The notes beneath the pieces are model-generated. The model saw only the letters and a program-made list of their open reading frames with translations, searched no databases and had not been told where the DNA came from. Positions 19,944 through 26,542 of a stretch of 64,000 bases of DNA are shown one piece after another (within the stretch, counting starts at the first letter, position 1; the number at the start of each line of letters is the position of its first letter). A program made the position numbers and the translations under genes. The stretch covers positions 124,001 through 188,000 of the forward strand of contig NZ_LMFI01000001.1 in the NCBI RefSeq assembly GCF_001426745.1, given 5' to 3'. The stretch comes from Nocardioides sp. Root140. GTDB taxonomy: Bacteria > Actinomycetota > Actinomycetes > Propionibacteriales > Nocardioidaceae.

Positions 19944-20630
19944 ATGCACGTACCTGATGGATTCCTCGACGCTCCCACGTCGATCGCGACCGGTGTCGTG
20001 GCCGCGGCCGGTGTGGCCGTCGCCCTGCGGGGGGCGCGCAAGGAACTCGATGACCGTACCGCCCCGCTCGCCGGTCTGGTCGCCACGTTCGTGTTCGCGG
20101 CCCAGATGATCAACTTCCCGGTCGCCGGAGGCACCAGCGGACACCTCCTCGGCGGCGTGCTCGCCGCGGTGCTGGCCGGCCCGTTCACGGCCGTGCTGTG
20201 CCTGAGCGTCGTACTCCTCGTGCAGGCCCTGCTGATGGCCGACGGTGGCGTGACCGCACTCGGCACCAACATCACGCTGATGGGCATCGTCGGCGTCGTC
20301 GCCGGCTGGCTGGTCTTCCGCGGCGTCCTCTCCGTGCTGCCCAAACGCAGGTCGATGGTCGCGCCCGCCGCCGCCGTCGCGGCCCTGGTCAGTGTGCCAA
20401 CCGCGGCCCTGGCCTTCACCGCCCTGTTCGTCATCGGCGGCACCGCACCGGTCGACTCGGGCAAGGTGCTGGTCGCGATGGTCGGCTGGCACGTCGTGAT
20501 CGGCATCGGCGAGGCCGTCATCACCGCCCTCGTGGTCGGCTCCGTCGTCGCGTCCAGGCCCGACCTGGTGTACGGCGCCCGCCACCTCCTCGCCGACCGT
20601 GAGCTCGAGATCCGTAAGGCAGTCGCATGA
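19944..20630 (+). CDS. cbiM: ECF transporter S component CbiM/NikM (nickel or cobalt)
   Basis: 228 aa. The N-terminus MHVPDGFLDAPTS contains the metal-binding Met-His-x-Pro-Asp-Gly-Phe motif that inserts in the membrane and chelates the metal. About seven hydrophobic segments follow. It heads an operon with a PDGLE protein, CbiQ and CbiO. The operator resembles a Nur site, which favours nickel as the substrate; sequence alone does not separate nickel from cobalt. Confidence 0.95.
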   Translation: MHVPDGFLDAPTSIATGVVAAAGVAVALRGARKELDDRTAPLAGLVATFVFAAQMINFPVAGGTSGHLLGGVLAAVLAGPFTAVLCLSVVLLVQALLMADGGVTALGTNITLMGIVGVVAGWLVFRGVLSVLPKRRSMVAPAAAVAALVSVPTAALAFTALFVIGGTAPVDSGKVLVAMVGWHVVIGIGEAVITALVVGSVVASRPDLVYGARHLLADRELEIRKAVA

Positions 20631-20941
20631 AGTCCCGCAAGTTCTTCGCCGTGTTCCTCCTCGTCTCCCTGCTGGTGGCGGGTGTGGGCAGCTACTACGC
20701 CAGCTCCCACCCCGACGGGCTCGAATACGTCGCGGCCAAGACCGGGTTCGGCGACTCCGCCAAGGACTCCGCCACCTCCGACAGCCCCTTCGCCGACTAC
20801 GGCGTCAAGGGCGTCGACAACGCGCGACTCAGTGGCGGGCTGGCCGGCGTGGTCGGCACGCTGACTGTGCTCGTCCTGGCCGGCGGACTCTTCCTCGTCG
20901 TACGCCGCCGCTCCGGCGACCGCACCGGCGACGAGGCCTGA
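20627..20941 (+). CDS. PDGLE-domain accessory protein of the ECF metal transporter (CbiN-like)
   Basis: 104 aa with two membrane segments (residues ~5-25 and ~72-92) and an extracytoplasmic loop containing SSHPDGLEYVAAKTGF, the PDGLE motif. This domain replaces CbiN in many nickel/cobalt ECF systems. ATGA overlap with cbiM. Confidence 0.9.
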   Translation: MKSRKFFAVFLLVSLLVAGVGSYYASSHPDGLEYVAAKTGFGDSAKDSATSDSPFADYGVKGVDNARLSGGLAGVVGTLTVLVLAGGLFLVVRRRSGDRTGDEA

Positions 20942-20945
20942 CGCG

Positions 20946-21611
20946 ATGGGTGCCGGGCACGGGCACCGGCTCTTCTTCCACGGCCACAGCCCGATCCACC
21001 GCGCGCCCGCGCACTGGAAGCTCGTCGCGCTGCTGGCCTTCATGCTCACCGTCGTGGCCACGCCGCACCACTGGTACGCCGCCTTCGGTGGCTACGCGCT
21101 CGTCCTGGTGACGGTGATCCTGACCTCGCGGGTGCCGCTGCTCTACATCGCACGACGCATGGTGGTCGAGGTGCCGTTCGTGTTCTTCGCGGTGCTGATG
21201 CCGTTCATCGCCACCGGTCCGCGCATCGACGTGCTCGGCGTCAGCGTCTCCGAGCCGGGCCTCGTCGCGGCCGGCGGCTTCCTGGCCAAGGCCACCCTCG
21301 GCGTGGTCGCCTCACTGACCCTGGCCGCCACCACCGAGCCGGTCGACCTGCTCCGCGGCCTGCGCACGCTGCGGATGCCCGACCAGATCGTCTCGATCAT
21401 GAGCTTCATGATCCGCTACCTCGACGTGGTCACCGACGAGCTGCGCCGTATGGTCACCGGCATGCGATCCCGTGGCTGCGACCCGCGCTCACCGCGGCAC
21501 TGGCCGATGCTGGCCCGCACCCTCGGGGCGTTGTTCATCCGCTCCTACGAGCGCGGTGAGCGTGTCCACCTCGCGATGCTGTCGCGCGGCTACGACGGAC
21601 GGATGCCCTGA
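20946..21611 (+). CDS. cbiQ: ECF transporter T component CbiQ
   Basis: 221 aa membrane protein. Two cytoplasmic coupling motifs of T components appear as GMRSRGCDP and AMLSRGYDGRMP (Ala-Arg-Gly type). His-rich N-terminus GAGHGHRLFFHGHSPIH. It couples CbiM to the CbiO ATPase. Its stop overlaps the cbiO start by one base (TGATG). Confidence 0.93.
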   Translation: MGAGHGHRLFFHGHSPIHRAPAHWKLVALLAFMLTVVATPHHWYAAFGGYALVLVTVILTSRVPLLYIARRMVVEVPFVFFAVLMPFIATGPRIDVLGVSVSEPGLVAAGGFLAKATLGVVASLTLAATTEPVDLLRGLRTLRMPDQIVSIMSFMIRYLDVVTDELRRMVTGMRSRGCDPRSPRHWPMLARTLGALFIRSYERGERVHLAMLSRGYDGRMP

Positions 21612-22366
21612 TGGCCACCCCCGTGCTCGACGTACGCGGCCTCGCGTTCGCCTATCCCGACGGCCACCAGGCGCTGTTCGGCGTCGACCTGCACGTGCAC
21701 CGCGGCGAGCGGGTCGCCCTGCTCGGCCCCAACGGTGCCGGCAAGACCACGCTGGTGCTCCACCTCAACGGCATCCTGACTGCCGGCGCCGGATCGGTGG
21801 CGGTCAGCGGCATGCCGGTCGAGCAGAAGAACCTCAAGGAGATCCGGCGACGCGTCGGCATCGTCTTCCAGGACCCCGACGACCAGCTGTTCATGCCGAC
21901 GGTGCGCCAGGACGTCGCGTTCGGCCCGGCCAACCAGGGCATCAAGGGCGCCGCCCTCGACGCCGTGGTGATGGAGGCGCTCGAGCGGGTCGGGATGGCC
22001 GAGTTCGTCGACCGGCCGCCGCACCACCTCTCGTTCGGCCAGCGTCGGCGGGTGGCGGTGGCGACCGTGCTGGCGATGGAGCCCGAGATCCTCGTGCTCG
22101 ACGAGCCGTCGTCCAACCTCGACCCGGCCTCGCGCCGCGAGCTCGCCGACATCCTGCGCTCGCTCGACGTGACGGTGCTGATGGTCACCCACGACCTGCC
22201 CTATGCCCTCGAGTTGTGCTCGCGCTCGGTCGTGCTCCACGGAGGTGTGGTCGCCGCCGACGGTGCGACGTACGACGTGTTGACCGACGACGCGCTGATG
22301 GCGGCGAACCGACTGGAACTCCCGTTCGGCTTCGACCCGCGCAGCATTGGTAACGTTCCCCACTGA
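21611..22366 (+). CDS. cbiO: ECF transporter ATPase CbiO
   Basis: 251 aa. Walker A LGPNGAGKTT, Q-loop VFQDPDDQLF, signature HLSFGQRRRVAV and Walker B ILVLDEPSSNLDP are intact, followed by MVTHDLPYALELC. Energises the cbiM-PDGLE-cbiQ transporter. Only one ATPase gene is present, so it probably acts as a homodimer. Confidence 0.95.
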   Translation: MATPVLDVRGLAFAYPDGHQALFGVDLHVHRGERVALLGPNGAGKTTLVLHLNGILTAGAGSVAVSGMPVEQKNLKEIRRRVGIVFQDPDDQLFMPTVRQDVAFGPANQGIKGAALDAVVMEALERVGMAEFVDRPPHHLSFGQRRRVAVATVLAMEPEILVLDEPSSNLDPASRRELADILRSLDVTVLMVTHDLPYALELCSRSVVLHGGVVAADGATYDVLTDDALMAANRLELPFGFDPRSIGNVPH

Positions 22367-22415
22367 CGCACCAGCTGCACCCAAACCTTTCGGCGGACGA
22401 ACCAGGAGATTGATC

Positions 22416-22664
22416 GTGGCGAACGAGATCAGCTCGATCGAGAGCGAGATCGAGCAGACGCGGGAGCGGCTTGCCAAGACCATCGACCAGCTCGCCTACC
22501 GTGCGCACCCCAAGACGATCGTCAGCCGCGAGGTGGCCTCGGTGAAGGCGCACTTCGTCGACGTGAACACCGGCGCCCCGCGCACCGACAACATCCTCAA
22601 GGTCGTCGGCGGCGTGGTCGGCGTCATCGTCCTGTTCGGCGTGATCCGCAAGGTCGTCAACTGA
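22416..22664 (+). CDS. DUF3618 family small membrane protein
   Basis: 82 aa. The N-terminal part, SIESEIEQTRERLAKTIDQL, is the charged helical DUF3618 motif; the C-terminus is one hydrophobic segment ending in a basic tail. The family is common in actinobacteria and has no known function. GTG 22416 has AGGAGA six bases upstream, which excludes the longer reading from 22347. Confidence 0.85.
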   Translation: MANEISSIESEIEQTRERLAKTIDQLAYRAHPKTIVSREVASVKAHFVDVNTGAPRTDNILKVVGGVVGVIVLFGVIRKVVN

Positions 22665-22667
22665 CCC

Positions 22668-22991
22668 GTGAGTGACAAGACCCCGATCAAGATGCTGCAC
22701 GACCGCATCCTGGTCGAACTCGACAAGGACGCCGGCGAACGACGTTCCTCCGGCGGCATCGTCATCCCCGCCACCGCGGCGATGGGCGGTCGTCGACTGG
22801 CGTGGTCGAAGGTCGTCGGAGTCGGCCCGCACGCCCGTGCCGTCGAGATCGGCGACCGGGTGCTCTTCGACCCGGAGGAGAAGGCCGAGGTCGAGGTCAA
22901 CGGCGAGGTGTACGTCGTGATGCGTGAGCGCGACGTCCACGCCGTCGCCGCCGACCGGCTGGCCGACGAGTCGACCGGCCTCTACCTCTGA
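22668..22991 (+). CDS. Orphan GroES/Cpn10-like protein
   Basis: 107 aa. It matches the chaperonin-10 fold: IKMLHDRILVELDK, SSGGIVIPATA, VVGVGPHA, EIGDRVLFDP and VNGEVYVVMRERDVHAV. There is no groEL next to it, and the mobile-loop region (AAMGGRRLAWSK) differs from standard GroES. This actinobacterial paralogue is often found behind the DUF3618 gene; its role is unknown. It overlaps the convergent gene by ten bases. Confidence 0.85.
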   Translation: MSDKTPIKMLHDRILVELDKDAGERRSSGGIVIPATAAMGGRRLAWSKVVGVGPHARAVEIGDRVLFDPEEKAEVEVNGEVYVVMRERDVHAVAADRLADESTGLYL

Positions 22992-23656
22992 GCCGGCTCC
23001 CGCTCCTGGGCGGCCCTGACCGGTAGCCGCCGGTCCAGCCACAGAGCACCCGCGAAGAGGGCCAGCATCAGCACGGTGACACCCGCGCAGTTGGCCAGTA
23101 CGACGGCGTACCCGTGCTCGTCGACGTCGATGAACGGATAGGGGTACCAGTTCGCGAACGGTCCGCGCACCAGCGTGTAGACCAGCCAGAACACCGGCAG
23201 CACCAGGAACGGCACGAGGCGCCCGATGCGGCCGCGTGGTCCGAACGCCAGCCAGCCGATGGTGGCCAGGAGGGGCACCACGACGTGCAGCAGCTTGTCG
23301 GCCAGCCAGTCGGCGCCGTGGAGGTCGAGGATCGGGCGGAGCAGGAAGAAGTGCACGATGCCGCCGCCGAGGCAGAGCACGACCGCATTCAGTCGCAGCG
23401 CTCTCCAGGCGGGCCCGCCGTCACGGAACGGGTCCCTCACGAGGGTGGCCGAGGACCACGCGACCAGTGCGTTGCTCCAGATCGTCAGGTAGCTGACGAA
23501 CCGGATCAGGCGGGTCCCGAGGTCCGGTTGCTCGGTCTCGTCGAGCACCGCGTTGCCCTGCACGATCAGCACGAGCTGGAGCACGAGCGCCGCGGTCGTC
23601 ACGACCGCGGTCAGCAGGTGCCAGGCGCTGGCGGAGCGATCCGAGGTGGCTGCCAT
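22982..23656 (-). CDS. Pr6Pr family integral membrane protein (FAR-17a/AIG1-like)
   Basis: 224 aa with about six hydrophobic segments. Conserved features include SYLTIWSNALVAWS, HFFLLRPIL, DKLLHVVVPLLATIGWLAFG (in part), and GPFANWYPYPFIDV, which are typical of the Pr6Pr family. The related eukaryotic AIG1/ADTRP proteins are lipid hydrolases with a conserved Thr and His, but this has not been shown for bacterial members as far as I know. ATG 23656 follows a TAGGCT -10 box by seven bases. Confidence 0.8.
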   Translation of the reverse strand: MAATSDRSASAWHLLTAVVTTAALVLQLVLIVQGNAVLDETEQPDLGTRLIRFVSYLTIWSNALVAWSSATLVRDPFRDGGPAWRALRLNAVVLCLGGGIVHFFLLRPILDLHGADWLADKLLHVVVPLLATIGWLAFGPRGRIGRLVPFLVLPVFWLVYTLVRGPFANWYPYPFIDVDEHGYAVVLANCAGVTVLMLALFAGALWLDRRLPVRAAQEREPAQR

Positions 23657-23663
23657 GAGCCTG

Positions 23664-23669
23664 AGCCTA
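23664..23669 (-). promoter_or_regulatory. -10 box of the Pr6Pr gene
   Basis: TAGGCT on the minus strand, seven bases before ATG 23656; it decides this start over the in-frame ATG at 23692. Confidence 0.5.
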
Positions 23670-23720
23670 GGGCCTGCGACTGGCGCGCGCACGAGTTACC
23701 GGCACGCGTCGCGCCCTCAG

Positions 23721-23777
23721 CGAGAGTCGCGATTCGTACCACTCGACGCGCTGGGTTGGTACGAATCGCGACTCTCG
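23721..23777. repeat. Perfect 21-bp inverted repeat, family CGAGAGT, copy 1
   Basis: Arms at 23721-23741 and 23757-23777 are exact reverse complements around a 15-base loop. The arm begins CGAGAGTCGCGATTCGTAC. A second copy with related arms (CGAGAGTTGCAGTTTGTAC) is at 29224-29280. Both are intergenic. It lies about 100 bp upstream of tRNA-Lys. Confidence 0.9.
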
Positions 23778-23873
23778 GCGGCTCGGGCGACGAGGGTGCC
23801 GGAGCCCACACCGAACCGGGCTCGTCTCGATTTTTCTGTGGGGTCACCGGCTGCTAAAGTTTCTCTCGCGCAA

Positions 23874-23949
<76 letters not shown>

Positions 23950-23951
23950 GC

Positions 23952-23985
23952 CAGAAGGCCGGATCCCTCGGGATCCGGCCTTCTG
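23952..23985 (+). terminator. Terminator of tRNA-Lys
   Basis: Perfect inverted repeat: CAGAAGGCCGGATCCC at 23952-23967 and its complement at 23970-23985, starting two bases after the tRNA CCA end, followed by CGTTCTTG. Confidence 0.8.
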
Positions 23986-24006
23986 CGTTCTTGTCGCACG
24001 TCGAGC

Positions 24007-24091
24007 GACCCGGATCGTGCACGTGCACGATCCGGGTCGCTTTTTGACGGCTGTCGGTGTCACGACCATGCACGTGCACGATCGTGGTCGC
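24007..24091. repeat. 85-bp bipartite palindromic repeat, copy C
   Basis: The most perfect copy. The left palindrome (24007-24038) has fully complementary arms starting GACCCGGATCGTGCAC and is followed by GCTTTTTGA; the right palindrome carries CATGCACGTGCACGATCG. It sits between the tRNA-Lys terminator and the stop of the RAMA gene, seven bases from the latter. Confidence 0.92.
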
Positions 24092-24097
24092 CCGGCG

Positions 24098-24706
24098 TCA
24101 GTCGTCGGTGGTGTCGGTGGGCTCGCCTGACTCGTCGCCGCCGCGCCCGGTCCCGGCACGCCGGCCGCGACCTTCGCCCCGCGACCGCCCTTCGCCGCGC
24201 GACCGGCCCTCGCCCCGCGCGCGACCGCGACCCTGTGGCCGCTCCTCGCGCAGGGCCATCCAGGCATCGCGCAGGCTGTCGCCGGTGCGTTCGATGCGCC
24301 AGTTGGTCCAGCCGTTGGCGTCGTACCCGTTGAGCGCCTTGCCGGCGCCCGAGGGGGAGTCGTGCAGGGTGTCGTCGTCGAGCCTGATCTGACCGTCGTC
24401 GGTGATCGTGGCGTGGAACTCCTCGCCGGAGCGGGGGCGCGACCACACCAGGCGGTCGCCCGGAGTGAGGGCGCCGGACTCGACGAGCAGGGAGAGACGG
24501 TTGCGGCGCGGGCCGCGCTCACCGTCGTGTCGGCCGTGTCCGCGTGGGTGGCCGCCACGGCGGGGGCCACGCTCGGGCTCGGGTGCCTCGGGCAGCTCGA
24601 GAAGGCGGCGGAGTACGGCGTTGGGGGTGTCCACGAACGGCTTGGCCTGTTCCTGGAGCAATGCGTAGACCTCGTGGTCAATTCGGATCGTGGGAGTCAT
24701 CTGCAT
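24098..24706 (-). CDS. Predicted DNA-binding protein: RHH-like N-terminus plus RAMA (modified-DNA reader) domain
   Basis: 202 aa. Residues ~5-40 (IRIDHEVYALLQEQAKPF...VLRRLLEL) resemble a ribbon-helix-helix/SeqA-N dimerisation element. Residues ~70-148 match the RAMA domain: SGALTPGDRLVWSRP, FHATITDDGQIRLDDDTLHD, SPSGAGKAL, DANGWTNWRI. RAMA domains are predicted to recognise modified DNA and are usually fused to nucleases. The C-terminus is a low-complexity tail with repeated RGEGRS units, probably for nucleic acid binding. No methylase or nuclease gene is near. ATG 24700 is an equally good start. A small inverted repeat in the promoter region may be an autoregulatory site. Confidence 0.75.
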   Translation of the reverse strand: MQMTPTIRIDHEVYALLQEQAKPFVDTPNAVLRRLLELPEAPEPERGPRRGGHPRGHGRHDGERGPRRNRLSLLVESGALTPGDRLVWSRPRSGEEFHATITDDGQIRLDDDTLHDSPSGAGKALNGYDANGWTNWRIERTGDSLRDAWMALREERPQGRGRARGEGRSRGEGRSRGEGRGRRAGTGRGGDESGEPTDTTDD

Positions 24707-24736
24707 CTACCTTTCTCGCATCTGACTGGTGGAGGT

Positions 24737-24753
24737 GCAAGATCTTGTCTTGC
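24737..24753. promoter_or_regulatory. Inverted repeat in the divergent region upstream of the RAMA gene
   Basis: GCAAGA-TCTTG-TCTTGC, arms of six bases, centred 39 bp upstream of the RAMA start and next to an AC-rich stretch (24765-24790) that is unusually AT-rich for this DNA. It could be an operator for either divergent gene. Confidence 0.35.
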
Positions 24754-24797
24754 CAGAACAGTGTGACAGACAAAAAGACAAAAGACAACAGTGGCGC

Positions 24798-24803
24798 TAG
24801 GCT
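24798..24803 (+). promoter_or_regulatory. -10 box of the TrxR-like flavoprotein gene
   Basis: TAGGCT six bases before GTG 24810; leaderless arrangement. Confidence 0.5.
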
Positions 24804-24809
24804 CACCCC

Positions 24810-26486
24810 GTGAACGACGCTGCCCGCCCGGTGATCCTGCTCGTCTCCGAGACCCGCTGTGACTTCCTGGTCGATGAGTTCGGCCGCTACGCCCGCGACT
24901 ACGACCTGCGACAGGCCACGACCGCCGCCGAGGCCGAGAAGGTCGCGGAGCAGGTCTGCGCCGCCGGGGGACAGGTGGCGATGTTCGTCAGCGAGTCGGT
25001 GCTCCCCGACGCCAGCGTGATGGCCGCGTTCGGGCGGTGGCGCGCCGTCGTACCCACCGCACGCCGGCTGGTGGCCGCGCACTGGGAGCGGTTCCGCCTC
25101 GACGCCGACGCCCTGCGCGGAGGACTCGCCGCCGGCAAGTACGACGCGTATCTCCTGATGCCGCGCGGGGTCCGCGACGAGGAGTTCCACACCGCGGTCA
25201 CCGAGCTGCTCTCCGACTGGGGCTCGACGGTCGCTGCTCCCGAGGTCGCGGTCGTGCGCATCGTGACGCCGTACGTCGACTCGCTGGTGCTGTCCCTGCG
25301 CGACTTCCTCGACCGCATGGGCCTGCCCAATCGCACCTTCTCTCCTGAGGACGAGGTCGGCGCTGCGGTCGTCGCGGGGCTCGACGGCGAGCCGGCGTAC
25401 CCGCTGGTCGACGCCTTCGACCGGGCGCCCGTGACGGTCCGGTCGGTGCACGACCTGGCGATCACGATCTACGGGCAGCCGGCCGACATCGACGTCGACA
25501 CCGTGGTCGACCTGGCCGTGGTCGGCGCCGGACCGGCCGGCCTCGCGACCGCGGTGTACGGCGCATCGGAGGGCCTGACCACGGTCGTCATCGAGGCCGA
25601 GGCGATCGGCGGACAGGCCGGCACCAGCTCGATGATCCGCAACTACCTCGGCTTCCCGCGGGGCATCTCCGGCATGCGGCTGGCGCAGAGGGCGCGCAGC
25701 CAGGCGATCCGCTTCGGCACCCGTTTCTTCACCGGGTGGCCGGTGACCGGCCTCGACGTGGGCGCCGCGGGTGAGCCGCACGTCATCCACACCGACGGCG
25801 GCACGCTGCGCGCCCGGGCGGTCGTGATCGCCACCGGCGTCAGCTACCGCAAGCTGCGGGTCGAGCCCCTCGAGGCGCTGACCGGCTCCGGTGTCTTCTA
25901 CGGTGCCGCGATGACCGCCGCGCGCGAGATGACCGGGCGCGACGTGTTCGTCGTCGGCGGCGGCAACTCGGCCGGACAGGCCGCTGTGCACCTGGCCCGC
26001 TTCGCGCGGTCCGTGACGATCCTGGTGCGACGTGCCGGGCTGGCCGAGACGATGTCGGACTACCTGATCCGCGAGATCGACTTCAACCCGCGGATCCAGG
26101 TCGAGGCCGCCTCCGAGGTCGTCGACGGCGGTGGCGACGGTCGCCTGGAGTGGCTCGGCATCCACCGCATCACCACGGGCGAGGTCGAGCGTCGTGAAGC
26201 AGCCGGGTTGTTCCTGCTGCTGGGCGCGGAGCCGCACTGCGAGTGGGTGCCCGACGTGATCACCCGCAGCGACGACGGCTACGTGCTCACCGGCCGCAAC
26301 ACCTCACGCGACACGTGGGTCGACGGCATGCCTCCGCCCGGGCTGGCCACGAACGTGCCGGGAGTCTTCGCGGTGGGCGACATCCGCGACGGGTCGATGA
26401 AGCGGGTCGCCTCCGCCAGCGGTGAGGGCGCGTCCGTCGTCCCCCTTGTCCACGCCTGGCTCGCCGAGGACCCCACCCCCGATTGA
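24810..26486 (+). CDS. Thioredoxin-reductase-like FAD oxidoreductase with N-terminal receiver-like domain
   Basis: 558 aa. Residues ~1-130 (VILLVSETRCDFLVDEFGRY...) have a flavodoxin/receiver-like outline but no clear phosphoacceptor. The region ~130-225 is a linker or thioredoxin-like domain. From ~232 the reductase begins: DLAVVGAGPAGLATAVYG (FAD), VIEAEAIGGQAGTSSMIRNYLGFP in part, VFVVGGGNSAGQAAVHLAR (NADPH) and VFAVGDIRDG. The Cys-x-x-Cys redox pair of true thioredoxin reductases is replaced by YGAAMT, so it cannot reduce a disulfide in the usual way. The electron acceptor is unknown. Confidence 0.85.
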   Translation: MNDAARPVILLVSETRCDFLVDEFGRYARDYDLRQATTAAEAEKVAEQVCAAGGQVAMFVSESVLPDASVMAAFGRWRAVVPTARRLVAAHWERFRLDADALRGGLAAGKYDAYLLMPRGVRDEEFHTAVTELLSDWGSTVAAPEVAVVRIVTPYVDSLVLSLRDFLDRMGLPNRTFSPEDEVGAAVVAGLDGEPAYPLVDAFDRAPVTVRSVHDLAITIYGQPADIDVDTVVDLAVVGAGPAGLATAVYGASEGLTTVVIEAEAIGGQAGTSSMIRNYLGFPRGISGMRLAQRARSQAIRFGTRFFTGWPVTGLDVGAAGEPHVIHTDGGTLRARAVVIATGVSYRKLRVEPLEALTGSGVFYGAAMTAAREMTGRDVFVVGGGNSAGQAAVHLARFARSVTILVRRAGLAETMSDYLIREIDFNPRIQVEAASEVVDGGGDGRLEWLGIHRITTGEVERREAAGLFLLLGAEPHCEWVPDVITRSDDGYVLTGRNTSRDTWVDGMPPPGLATNVPGVFAVGDIRDGSMKRVASASGEGASVVPLVHAWLAEDPTPD

Positions 26487-26527
26487 CGCGAACCGTGGGT
26501 TCTTGACGCGCGAGCCGTGGATTGTTG
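26484..26527. repeat. Two units of the 22-bp repeat family, second locus
   Basis: TGACGCGAACCGTGGGTTCT (26484-26503) followed by a 22-bp unit TGACGCGCGAGCCGTGGATT plus GT (26504-26525). Related to the minus-strand units at 1256-1341. The first unit supplies the TGA stop of the flavoprotein. It lies between convergent genes, as does the first locus. Confidence 0.75.
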
Positions 26528-26542
26528 TCGTACGCCGAGCGT

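Noticed and set aside
23721..23777. RNA gene or riboswitch
   Set aside because: Only one simple hairpin, no known riboswitch core, and a related copy elsewhere in a gap between convergent genes; it fits a dispersed palindrome better.
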